Positions 26,541 through 33,673 of a DNA stretch of 64,000 nucleotides are shown piece after piece. A program made the position numbers and the translations under genes. The stretch is from Planctomonas psychrotolerans (GTDB taxonomy: Bacteria > Actinomycetota > Actinomycetes > Actinomycetales > Microbacteriaceae), in contig NZ_SJEV01000001.1 of NCBI RefSeq assembly GCF_008642235.1, forward strand, positions 620,001-684,000, written 5' to 3'. The stretch's first letter is position 1, and each line of letters opens with the position of its first letter. A model generated the notes under the pieces. The model had not been told where the DNA came from, did not search any database, and worked only from the letters and a program-made list of their open reading frames with translations.

Positions 26541-26559
26541 GTACACACATGTACTAACA
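26541..26559. promoter_or_regulatory. probable inositol-operon operator
   Basis: GTACA-CACA-TGTAC is a perfect inverted repeat (26541-26554). The overlapping TGTACTAACA (26550-26559) matches nine of ten positions of the motif I recall for C. glutamicum IolR, KGWCHTRACA. It lies 54 bp upstream of iolC in an otherwise featureless A+T-richer patch. The rest of 26560-26819 holds nothing I can identify. Confidence 0.62.
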
Positions 26560-26819
26560 AAGTCTCCGGTGCGACTGGGTGCGCTTCGACGGGCCCCTCA
26601 GCGCGCGGCGTCGACCGCCCTTGGGCACGCCGCATCGGCCGATCCACGATTCGCCGTGTCGCCGGGTTACCGCATCGACCGGTGCATCGGCTCACCGCTT
26701 CGGCCGGTGCGCGACGAATCCGGTGCTGTCACGGACGCCCGGCGCGTCGCCGACACGGGACACGCATGCTCGGCGGCGCCGAACGTCGCCGCGTCGGCTG
26801 CGAGAAGAGGGAAGAAGGG

Positions 26820-26892
<73 letters not shown>

Positions 26893-27055
26893 GCGCGGCC
26901 CGCGCGACTGCACGTGAACCGAGGCACAACATTAGCACCCGTGAAGCGCTCGCCGCCAATCGAGGCGGCGCACCGCGGAGCGGGGCACGGGCGGGAAAGT
27001 CGCGCGACCATGTGACACTGGGGATCGACCCCGTTTCCCGCCCGGAAGGACCGCC

Positions 27056-27535
27056 ATGACCGACTCCGTCCGCCTCGAGCCCGGCACCGCCGCACCCGAC
27101 TTCACCCTCAGCGACTCTTCCGGCGCGTCGGTGAGTCTGTCGGACTTCGCCGGCTCGAACGTGGTGCTGTACTTCTATCCCGCCGCGGGCACCCCGGGCT
27201 GCACTACGCAGGCCTGCGACTTCCGCGACAACCTGAACTCCCTGCAGTCCGCGGGATATGCGGTGCTCGGGATCTCGAAGGACAGCATCGACGACCTGGC
27301 GAAGTTCCGAGATGAGCAGGGGCTCACCTTCCCGCTCCTCTCCGACCTGAACCTCGATGTGCATCGGGCGTACGGCGCCTACGGCGAGAAGTCGCTCTAC
27401 GGCAAGAAGGTCACGGGCGTTCTACGCTCGACTTTCGTGGTCGACGGCTCCGGCAGCGTGACACTGGCGCTGTACAACGTGAAGGCCACCGGCCACGTCG
27501 CGTCACTGCGCAAGAAGCTGGGTGTCGACGCCTAG
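27056..27535 (+). CDS. bcp: thioredoxin-dependent thiol peroxidase (Bcp/PrxQ)
   Basis: A 159-aa peroxiredoxin that reduces hydroperoxides with electrons from thioredoxin. Peroxidatic Cys in YFYPAAGTPGCTTQACDFRD, with the second Cys five residues on, the PrxQ spacing. GGAAGGA precedes the ATG. It converges on the small membrane-protein gene with 7 bp between stops. Cytosolic. Confidence 0.95.
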   Translation: MTDSVRLEPGTAAPDFTLSDSSGASVSLSDFAGSNVVLYFYPAAGTPGCTTQACDFRDNLNSLQSAGYAVLGISKDSIDDLAKFRDEQGLTFPLLSDLNLDVHRAYGAYGEKSLYGKKVTGVLRSTFVVDGSGSVTLALYNVKATGHVASLRKKLGVDA

Positions 27536-27542
27536 TTCCGCG

Positions 27543-27980
27543 TCAGCCGTTGCGCAGTTCTCGCTGCACGCTCGGCGAGAGCAGAAGCCCGATCCCGAGC
27601 AGGGACGGGAGGAGCAGAGCCCAGCCGATGTCTGGATGTGACTCCGCGCCCTGGAACGAACCGACGGCCACCGCGATCTGCATGATCTGCCAGGTGAGAG
27701 CGGCGCCGCGGATCCACGACTGACGACGAAGCGCTCCGCGGGCGACGGCGACGAGGAACACCGCGGCGATGACGGCGAGGATGATCAGGCCCACCGCGCT
27801 CGCCACGGATCGCGGTGTCTCGGTGAGCAGCTCGAAGACGAGCCAACCCGCAATGGCGACCATGGCCGCGGCCTCGACGAGGAGCAGAGCAACCAGCGCG
27901 CGGAGCGCACCCGACCGACCAGAGTAGCGCCCCGAATCGCCCTCCGCGTTACCGCCGGATGAACGCCAGATTTCGCTCAC
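27543..27980 (-). CDS. membrane protein of unknown function
   Basis: A 145-aa protein with about four membrane helices (residues about 27-51, 55-77, 88-106, 112-130) and a polar N-terminus. The family is not known to me; four-helix integral membrane proteins of this sort are common in actinobacteria. The GTG at 27980 is preferred; the frame opens earlier only with TTG at 28010, over the palindrome ATTGATCAAT (28002-28011). It diverges from whiB1 across an A+T-rich gap. Confidence 0.6.
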   Translation of the reverse strand: MSEIWRSSGGNAEGDSGRYSGRSGALRALVALLLVEAAAMVAIAGWLVFELLTETPRSVASAVGLIILAVIAAVFLVAVARGALRRQSWIRGAALTWQIMQIAVAVGSFQGAESHPDIGWALLLPSLLGIGLLLSPSVQRELRNG

Positions 27981-28167
27981 AGGAATATCCCATACAAAAC
28001 TATTGATCAATCGTTATGTCTATGCGACCATATTTGAGGTCGAGTTGATGCTTACAGGGTCGTGGGCACGTCTGGTTTATCAGCCTATCCGGCATTCCAG
28101 ACAACGTGTGACCGACCACCACCCAGGCTATTCAGCCCATGTATGCAGCAACTAAAGGAGTCCCTCT

Positions 28168-28416
28168 ATGGATTGGCGCGACAAAGCAGCCTGCCTGACA
28201 GTCGACCCGGAGCTATTTTTCCCCGTGGGGAACACCGGTCCCGCCGTCGACCAGATCGACAAGGCGAAGACCGTGTGCGGACGGTGCTCGGTCACCGAGA
28301 TGTGCCTCCAGTACGCGCTCGAAACCGGCCAGGACTACGGCGTGTGGGGCGGACTGAGCGAGGACGAGCGCCGCGCGCTCAAGCGTCGCGCCGCTCGCGC
28401 CCGTCGCGCCAGCTGA
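28168..28416 (+). CDS. whiB1: WhiB family [4Fe-4S] regulator, WhiB1 type
   Basis: An 82-aa Wbl protein. The four cluster ligands are Cys9, Cys37, Cys40 and Cys46 (CGRCSVTEMC), followed by the turn YGVWGGLSEDERR and a basic DNA-binding tail ending RAARARRAS. Size and the divergent-then-convergent pairing with pdtaS match mycobacterial whiB1, an essential NO-responsive regulator that works with the primary sigma factor. A strong hairpin follows the stop. The 187-bp upstream gap is A+T-rich and should hold the promoter. Confidence 0.93.
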   Translation: MDWRDKAACLTVDPELFFPVGNTGPAVDQIDKAKTVCGRCSVTEMCLQYALETGQDYGVWGGLSEDERRALKRRAARARRAS

Positions 28417-28433
28417 CACGTTCTCTTCTTCGC

Positions 28434-28465
28434 ATCGGGGAGCCGGCCTACGCCGGTTCCCCGAT
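28434..28465 (+). terminator. terminator of whiB1
   Basis: Thirteen-bp stem ATCGGGGAGCCGG / CCGGTTCCCCGAT (one G-U) with a 6-nt loop, 17 bp after the whiB1 stop and followed by CGTCGTTAA. It also separates the convergent pdtaS gene. Confidence 0.72.
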
Positions 28466-28584
28466 CGTCGTTAACCGGCACGCACACCGGTGGTCCTGTC
28501 TCGAAGGCGCGTGGGGATCGGCCACGAACCGGTCCGGTCGGACTTTCTGGATTCGTCCGGAGAGCGCATCCGTCGACGGGTGGA

Positions 28585-30078
28585 CTACGGCTTCTTGAGC
28601 CAGCGGAACGGCACGGCGATGGTGACCTCGGTGCCGCTGCCCATGAGCGTGTGCCAGTCGATGGTGCCACCCAGCTCTCCCTGGATGAGGGTGCGCACGA
28701 TCTGCGTCCCGAGTCCGGTGCCGACCACGCCCTCCGGCATGCCCGTTCCGTTGTCCCGAACGCGCACCGTCAGCTCCTCGTCCGAGCGCCGCGCCTCGAT
28801 CGAGACCTCGCCCTCGCGTCCCGCGAGTCCGTGCTCGACCGCGTTGGTGACGAGCTCCGTGAGAGCGAGCGCGAGCGGGGTCGCGTACTCGCTCGGGAGC
28901 ACCCCGAAACTGCCCGACGACTTGGGGTGCACCTTCGTGTTGTGGGTCGACGCGACCTCGGCGATGAGCAGCAGCACGCGGTCGAACACCGCGTCGAAGT
29001 CCACGTTCTGGTTGAGTCCCTCGCTCAGGGTGTCGTGCACCACGGCGATGGCCGCCACCCGTCGCTGCGCTTGCTTGAGCGACTCGCGTGCTTCATCGCT
29101 GTGCGAGCGCCGGGCCTGAATGCGCAGCAGCGAGGCCACGGTCTGCAGGTTGTTCTTCACGCGGTGGTGAATCTCGCGGATCGTGGCATCCTTCGTGATG
29201 AGCTCGCGTTCCTGATGCCGCAACTCGGTCACGTCGCGGCAGAGCACGATGGCTCCCACCCGCTCGCCGCGACTGCGGATGGGGATCGCCCGCAGCGAGA
29301 TGGTGACGCCGCGCGCCTCCACATCCGTGCGCCATGGCGCCCGGCCGGTGACCACGAGGGGCAGCGACTCGTCGATGGTCAGCTTGTTGTTGAGGAGGCC
29401 CGAGGTGACCTCGGCGAGGGACTCCCCCTCGAGTTCCTCGGTGAACCCCATACGGTTGAAGGCGCTCAGCGCGTTCGGGCTGGCGAACGTGGTGATGCCG
29501 TCGACGTCGAGGCGCAGGAGCCCGTCGGATGCGCGCGGCGCGCCGCGGCGCGGGCCGGTGCCGGCGCCGAGATCGGGGAAGTCGCCCTCGGCGATCATCT
29601 GGAACAGGTCGTTGGCGCACTCGTTGAAGGTGAGTTCCTGACGGCTCGGCGAGCGCGTCTCGCTGAGGTTCGTGTGCCGGGTGATGACCGCGATCGGCGT
29701 GGGCGTGACCGCGGCACTGCCCGGGTTCAACCGGCGGAGCACCGGGACGGCGCGCACCCTGGTGGGCGTTTCCTCGTACCAGGCGGGAGCGGAGGAATCG
29801 ATGATCTCGCCGACCTCGAACGCGTCGGTGACCTGGTTCTTCCATTCGGCCTTGATCTCCTGGCCCACGAAGTCGCGGTAGAAGAGCGTTGCGGAGCTCG
29901 ACGGGCGCGCATGGGCGACGGCGACGAAACTACCGCCGGGGGTCGGCACCCACAGCACGATATCGGCGAAGGCGAGGTCGGCCAAGAGTTGCCAGTCACC
30001 GACGAGGAGGTGCAACCACTGCACATCCGCCTCGGACGAACGACCCTGGGCGGAGATGAGGTCACTGAGCGTCGACAC
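28585..30078 (-). CDS. pdtaS: cytosolic sensor histidine kinase PdtaS
   Basis: A 497-aa soluble kinase with no membrane segment: N-terminal GAF-like domain (about 1-150), PAS domain (about 165-290), HisKA_2 dimerisation domain with the phospho-His in REIHHRVKNNLQTVASLL (near residue 305), and HATPase_c with ALTELVTNAVEHG, DNGTGMPEG and GLGTQIV. This plan and length match PdtaS of M. tuberculosis, which phosphorylates the RNA-binding antiterminator PdtaR and senses NO/copper. The GTG at 30078 begins VSTLSDLISAQ, the usual N-terminus. PdtaR is not in this window. whiB1-pdtaS adjacency agrees with mycobacteria. Confidence 0.92.
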   Translation of the reverse strand: MSTLSDLISAQGRSSEADVQWLHLLVGDWQLLADLAFADIVLWVPTPGGSFVAVAHARPSSSATLFYRDFVGQEIKAEWKNQVTDAFEVGEIIDSSAPAWYEETPTRVRAVPVLRRLNPGSAAVTPTPIAVITRHTNLSETRSPSRQELTFNECANDLFQMIAEGDFPDLGAGTGPRRGAPRASDGLLRLDVDGITTFASPNALSAFNRMGFTEELEGESLAEVTSGLLNNKLTIDESLPLVVTGRAPWRTDVEARGVTISLRAIPIRSRGERVGAIVLCRDVTELRHQERELITKDATIREIHHRVKNNLQTVASLLRIQARRSHSDEARESLKQAQRRVAAIAVVHDTLSEGLNQNVDFDAVFDRVLLLIAEVASTHNTKVHPKSSGSFGVLPSEYATPLALALTELVTNAVEHGLAGREGEVSIEARRSDEELTVRVRDNGTGMPEGVVGTGLGTQIVRTLIQGELGGTIDWHTLMGSGTEVTIAVPFRWLKKP

Positions 30079-30183
30079 GACCCCTAGCCTAAACGGCGGG
30101 CGCTGTGCGGTCGGTCGGTCGGGGCGCGGGTGTGCTCGTTCTGCGGTCGGCGAGGCAACGGGTCGATGACGTGCCCCGCAGTC

Positions 30184-30246
30184 GAGTCGCGGTTCGCCGC
30201 ACCGGAGTCGCGGTCCACCGCGCTCGAGTCGCGGTTCGCCGCGTTG
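30184..30246. repeat. three 21-bp tandem repeats
   Basis: Three adjacent 21-bp units beginning GAGTCGCGGT and ending in CGCCG/CACCG blocks, between the pdtaS start and the stop of the CpaE-like gene. The first and third units are nearly the same. They could fold but have no recognised role. Confidence 0.6.
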
Positions 30247-30259
30247 GGCAGCGCTGCCG

Positions 30260-32062
30260 TCACCCCGGTGCGGTTCGACGGCGGGCGAACGGCATCCGTT
30301 GATGGCGTGCGCGGCGACGGGTGCGCAGCGTGGCCGGTGGCAGCACGTCCGCCCGGACAAATGCGGAGACGCTGCCCAGGGCGGGCGAGCGCGGCGCCAC
30401 GTCGCGGAGGATCGACCCCGACAGCAGCGCGGCGTCCGTGGCAGCCGGGTCGTCGGGCACGAGCACCGGATCGTGGATGCCGCCGAACCTCGAGAGCGTC
30501 TGCGTCACCTGACCGCCGGGGTTCAGTCCGATCACGCCGGCGCGTACTCGATTGATGAGCACGGACACCCTCTGACCGTCGAGCAGTTCGAGCAGGTCGA
30601 CGTGAGCGCGCAGGAAGCGGGCGAGACCGATGGGATCGGCCGCGCCGACGGCCACGATGCGATCGGCCGCGCGCAGTGCGGCGTTCGTGGCGGCATTGCG
30701 CCGCGGTGCGAAGAGGTCGCTCGAGATCTCCTCATCGCTCTCCAGACTGAACCCCGTGTCGATGACCACATATTCCGCCCACTCGCGGCATGCCTCGATG
30801 GATTTCGTCACGCGGTCGGCGGACAGTTCGGGCCAGCGGCCGGGCCGCCCGATGCCGGTGAGCACCCAGAAGGCGCACGTGGTGGAGGAGTAGCGCTGGC
30901 CGATGCGCATCAGTTCCGCGCGGGTCAGTCTCCCCGCACCCGCGAGGCGGCAGGCCGCCGCGAACCCGGGGGCCTCGTCGCGCAGCCCGAGCGCGGGGGC
31001 GACCGCGCCGCCGTACGTGTCGGCGTCGGCGAGCACGACGGTGGCGCCGGTGGCCGCGATCTCGGCGGCGATGGTAATGGCGATCGTCGTGCGTCCGGGT
31101 GCGCCGGTCGGCCCCCAGACGGCGATCACCGTTCCCCGAGTGTGTCCCGCCACCGACTCTTTCTGGGCGCTCGTCTTCGACGTGGTGGCCGGTTCCAGCA
31201 TGCCGTCCGACTCCGCCTCGGTCGTCGAATGATCTTCTCGCCGACCGGTCGCGGCTCCGGAACGGGTGACGCCGTCGCGCCCGACGGTCGCATCCGCATC
31301 CCTCGTCATGTCGCCGACGTCTCGGGCGGTGTCGCCGACGTCGAGCTCGGAGCGATGGAGCGCGCAGAACCACCGCCCGATGAGCCCCATCCTGTCCGAG
31401 CGCATGCGCGGTGATCGTGGGGGCGGTAGCGCGTCGGAGGGGTGGGGGTCGACCAGCGAGGCGGCGGAGCTCGCATCGGAAGGGGCACCGGGCGAAGAGA
31501 TCGCGACCCCGGGCGCACGGGGAGCGGGCTCCATCATTCCGGACGCGTGATCGCCTGTAGATGGGGAGTCGCTCGTGAGCGGTTCGGCGGCGTGGGCGCC
31601 GCTCCCCCGCTGCCGGTGAGCGGCGCCACCGTCAACGGTGCCGAGATCGTGGCCGTTACTGCGACCGCCGTTCCCGCCCGCCGTTTCGGCTGCGCCGGGA
31701 CCGACCCCGCCCGTCAGCGACCCGTCCCCGTAGGCGCTCACCACCCGCTCGATGTCGGTCCAGTGCACCGCCGCATCCAGCACCTCGTGCAGACCAACCG
31801 CTACGGCGTTCCGCCGATCGACGTCATCCGCGGCCAGGGCCACCATGCGAGCACCGCAGCGATCGCACTCGTCGAGCACCGCGCGGGTGAGGCACCGGTT
31901 CGCCGCCGACACGATCGCGAGTTCCACCCGCTTCGGCTCCAGGGCGGCGAGAATCTCGGCGGATCCGGTTACGCGAGCAACAATGGTGTGGCCGGCCGCG
32001 AGCACGTCGCCGAGGAGCCGGTCCTCGGTCGGCACATCGAGTGCGAGAAGCACGCGGGACAC
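30260..32062 (-). CDS. CpaE-like ParA/MinD-type ATPase
   Basis: A 600-aa protein. Residues 1-110 are a degenerate receiver-like domain as in CpaE/TadZ; about 115-300 is a Gly/Ser/Asp-rich linker; from about 310 comes a P-loop ATPase with the deviant Walker A GPTGAPGRTTIAI, VVLADADTYGG (switch region) and YVVIDTGFSLE (Walker B). TadZ proteins localise the type IV/Flp pilus machine to the pole. Its partner upstream is a SAF/RcpC-like protein, but no TadA/B/C or pilin follows; instead pdtaS does. So this is either a remnant of a pilus locus or a stand-alone module. The Arg-Arg-rich C-terminus is unusual. Confidence 0.78.
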   Translation of the reverse strand: MSRVLLALDVPTEDRLLGDVLAAGHTIVARVTGSAEILAALEPKRVELAIVSAANRCLTRAVLDECDRCGARMVALAADDVDRRNAVAVGLHEVLDAAVHWTDIERVVSAYGDGSLTGGVGPGAAETAGGNGGRSNGHDLGTVDGGAAHRQRGSGAHAAEPLTSDSPSTGDHASGMMEPAPRAPGVAISSPGAPSDASSAASLVDPHPSDALPPPRSPRMRSDRMGLIGRWFCALHRSELDVGDTARDVGDMTRDADATVGRDGVTRSGAATGRREDHSTTEAESDGMLEPATTSKTSAQKESVAGHTRGTVIAVWGPTGAPGRTTIAITIAAEIAATGATVVLADADTYGGAVAPALGLRDEAPGFAAACRLAGAGRLTRAELMRIGQRYSSTTCAFWVLTGIGRPGRWPELSADRVTKSIEACREWAEYVVIDTGFSLESDEEISSDLFAPRRNAATNAALRAADRIVAVGAADPIGLARFLRAHVDLLELLDGQRVSVLINRVRAGVIGLNPGGQVTQTLSRFGGIHDPVLVPDDPAATDAALLSGSILRDVAPRSPALGSVSAFVRADVLPPATLRTRRRARHQRMPFARRRTAPG

Positions 32063-32065
32063 GAC

Positions 32066-32710
32066 TCACCCGCCCAGCGGACGATTCACCGGCACGAGGG
32101 AGATGGCGTCGGAATTGGCGAGGGACTCGAGTACCCGCGCCACCCGATCCTTCGGCACCAGGAGTTCCACCGACGCCGCCACGTCCTGCGCGAGCAGGCC
32201 CTCCGGTTCGAGCACGCGGACGACCGTCGCCGAGGGCACGAGCACGCCGGGCGGTCCGTACAGGCCGTTCTCCACCTCCCGTGCCGACCAGACATCCACC
32301 ACCTCTCCGGCAGCCACCGCGCGTGGGAGGCGTCCTCGGGTATCGACGACGACCGAGGAGACGGTCACGCCGTCGATGCTGCCCACGGCCGCGGCGGGGA
32401 GGAGTTCACCCTCGGAGACGGTTCTCGTGACGATGAAGCCGGCCTTGGGCACCGCGCCCCGGCGCACGTACGACTTCTCGGAGGCCCCCAACCGCACGTG
32501 AGAAATCGCGAGATCAGCCGGATACACGCGATCCCCCACCGCAAGGGGTGAGTTCGCCGCGTACACGGCCTCCGTGCGGTCCGCGGTAGCGACGAGGAGC
32601 GTCACCCCGAGCACGGAGGCCAGCACCAGCGCGAGGCCCACGGCGAAGCGAGGGTCGAACCAGAATCGACGCCGTCGCGCCGGATCGGGGACCTTCGCGA
32701 ACCGTGACAT
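32066..32710 (-). CDS. SAF domain protein (CpaB/RcpC-like)
   Basis: A 214-aa protein with one N-terminal membrane helix (about residues 22-43) and a SAF/beta-clip domain (about 52-125) near AVGDRVYPADLAISHVRLG and FIVTRTVSEGELLPAAAV. In pilus loci such proteins (CpaB/RcpC) sit in the periplasmic part of the Flp machine. It precedes the CpaE-like gene by 3 bp. No other pilus gene is nearby, so the function is open. A DnaA-box-like TTATCCACA lies just upstream of its start. Confidence 0.78.
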   Translation of the reverse strand: MSRFAKVPDPARRRRFWFDPRFAVGLALVLASVLGVTLLVATADRTEAVYAANSPLAVGDRVYPADLAISHVRLGASEKSYVRRGAVPKAGFIVTRTVSEGELLPAAAVGSIDGVTVSSVVVDTRGRLPRAVAAGEVVDVWSAREVENGLYGPPGVLVPSATVVRVLEPEGLLAQDVAASVELLVPKDRVARVLESLANSDAISLVPVNRPLGG

Positions 32711-32748
32711 GGGACCATCGTGGGAGGTCCGGCTCGCCTGCGCAGAAG

Positions 32749-32757
32749 TTATCCACA
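32749..32757 (+). promoter_or_regulatory. DnaA-box-like site
   Basis: TTATCCACA, an exact match to the general DnaA box, in the 87-bp gap between the divergent SAF and HTH genes. Confidence 0.45.
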
Positions 32758-32784
32758 GTCCGGTTCTCGCCCGTGCGTGCGCTC

Positions 32785-32790
32785 CATAAT
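32785..32790 (+). promoter_or_regulatory. -10 box of the HTH gene (leaderless)
   Basis: CATAAT ends 7 nt before the ATG at 32798, the spacing of a leaderless actinobacterial promoter. No clear ribosome-binding site is seen. Confidence 0.5.
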
Positions 32791-32797
32791 CGATCCC

Positions 32798-33076
32798 ATG
32801 AGCGACGCGCCCCCTCCCGGTTCGGTCGGTCGATTCCTCACGATCGCCGACACTGCGGAGGTGCTCAACGTGTCCGTCCGACAGGCGTACGCGCTCGTGC
32901 GATCCGGTGAGCTACCCGCCATCAGGGTGGGTGGTAATGGTTCGTGGCGGATCGAGCGCACGGTGCTGGAGTCGTACATCGAGGCGAAGTACGAGGAGAG
33001 TCGCCGGATCAACCTCTGGAAGCAGTCCGAGTTCGATACCCTCCCGGAGATCGCCGACGGTCGCATCCTCGAATGA
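32798..33076 (+). CDS. excisionase-type helix-turn-helix DNA-binding protein
   Basis: A 92-aa protein with a MerR/excisionase-like HTH: FLTIADTAEVLNVSVRQAYALVRSGELPAIRVGG, then a wing SWRIERTVLESYIEAKYEE. Small proteins of this type (BldC-like) are chromosomal regulators in actinobacteria more often than phage excisionases; no integrase or attachment site is near. It diverges from the SAF gene and is followed by the repeat array. Target unknown. Confidence 0.88.
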   Translation: MSDAPPPGSVGRFLTIADTAEVLNVSVRQAYALVRSGELPAIRVGGNGSWRIERTVLESYIEAKYEESRRINLWKQSEFDTLPEIADGRILE

Positions 33077-33154
33077 CGGACGCCACTGTCCCTCCGGTGC
33101 GACCTGTGAGGACACCCCGTGCGCGCCGGTGCCGGTGCTGCGGCGCACGACCAT

Positions 33155-33581
33155 GGTCCCCGAGCCCGTCGAAGGGACGCCCAATTTACGGTCCCTGAGC
33201 TTGTCGAAGGGACACACCGTCCGGTCCCTAAGCCCGTCGAAGGGACGCAGCATACGGTCCCTGAGCCTGACGGAAGGACGCGCACTTTACGGGCTCTGAG
33301 CCTGTCGAAGGGTCACGACCCCGCACGGTCCCTGAGCATGTCGAAGGGACGCACCCGTCACGGTCCCGGAGCCTGTCGAAGGGTCACGACCCCGCACGGT
33401 CCCTGAACCTGTCGAAGGGACGCCCACTTTGCGGGCCTTGAGCCTGTCGAAGGGACGCACCCCGACACGGTCCCTGAGCCTTTCGAAAAGACGCACCATG
33501 CGGTCCCTGAGCCTGTCGAAGGGACCCAGCCTGTCCAAGGGACGCAACCGCGTCACGGTCCCTGAGCCTGTCGAAGGGACG
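33155..33581. repeat. cluster of about 12 GTCCCT...AGGGAC inverted repeats
   Basis: Twelve copies of a 24-bp element, left arm GGTCCCTGAGCC and right arm TGTCGAAGGGAC, start about every 33-37 bp: 33155, 33190, 33223, 33256, 33290, 33327, 33362, 33398, 33432, 33469, 33502 and 33558, with a half copy at 33526. GTCCCT and AGGGAC pair, so each copy can form a hairpin. The spacers (mostly 9-13 bp, one of 32 bp holding the half copy) differ, often starting GCAC. This non-coding stretch lies between the HTH and DUF222/HNH genes. A second cluster is at 49937-50065. Confidence 0.93.
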
Positions 33582-33601
33582 CACCCCGTACGCGACCCAC
33601 C

Positions 33602-33610
33602 TGTGGACAA
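33602..33610 (-). promoter_or_regulatory. DnaA-box-like site
   Basis: TTGTCCACA on the minus strand, the form preferred by actinobacterial DnaA, right after the repeat array. Confidence 0.4.
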
Positions 33611-33673
33611 GAATCTATCCCCATTCTCGCCCACCTTTTAAGACACGTGTTCGATAGTGAGACAATAGGTGGT

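Noticed and set aside
32798-33076. Prophage or integrative element because of an excisionase-like gene and a holin-like gene at 15.2 kb
   Set aside because: No integrase, attachment repeats or phage structural genes; both families are ordinary chromosomal genes in actinobacteria.
33155-33581. CRISPR array
   Set aside because: Repeats are imperfect, hairpin-forming and only 24 bp, spacers are mostly 9-13 bp and related to each other, and no cas gene is near.
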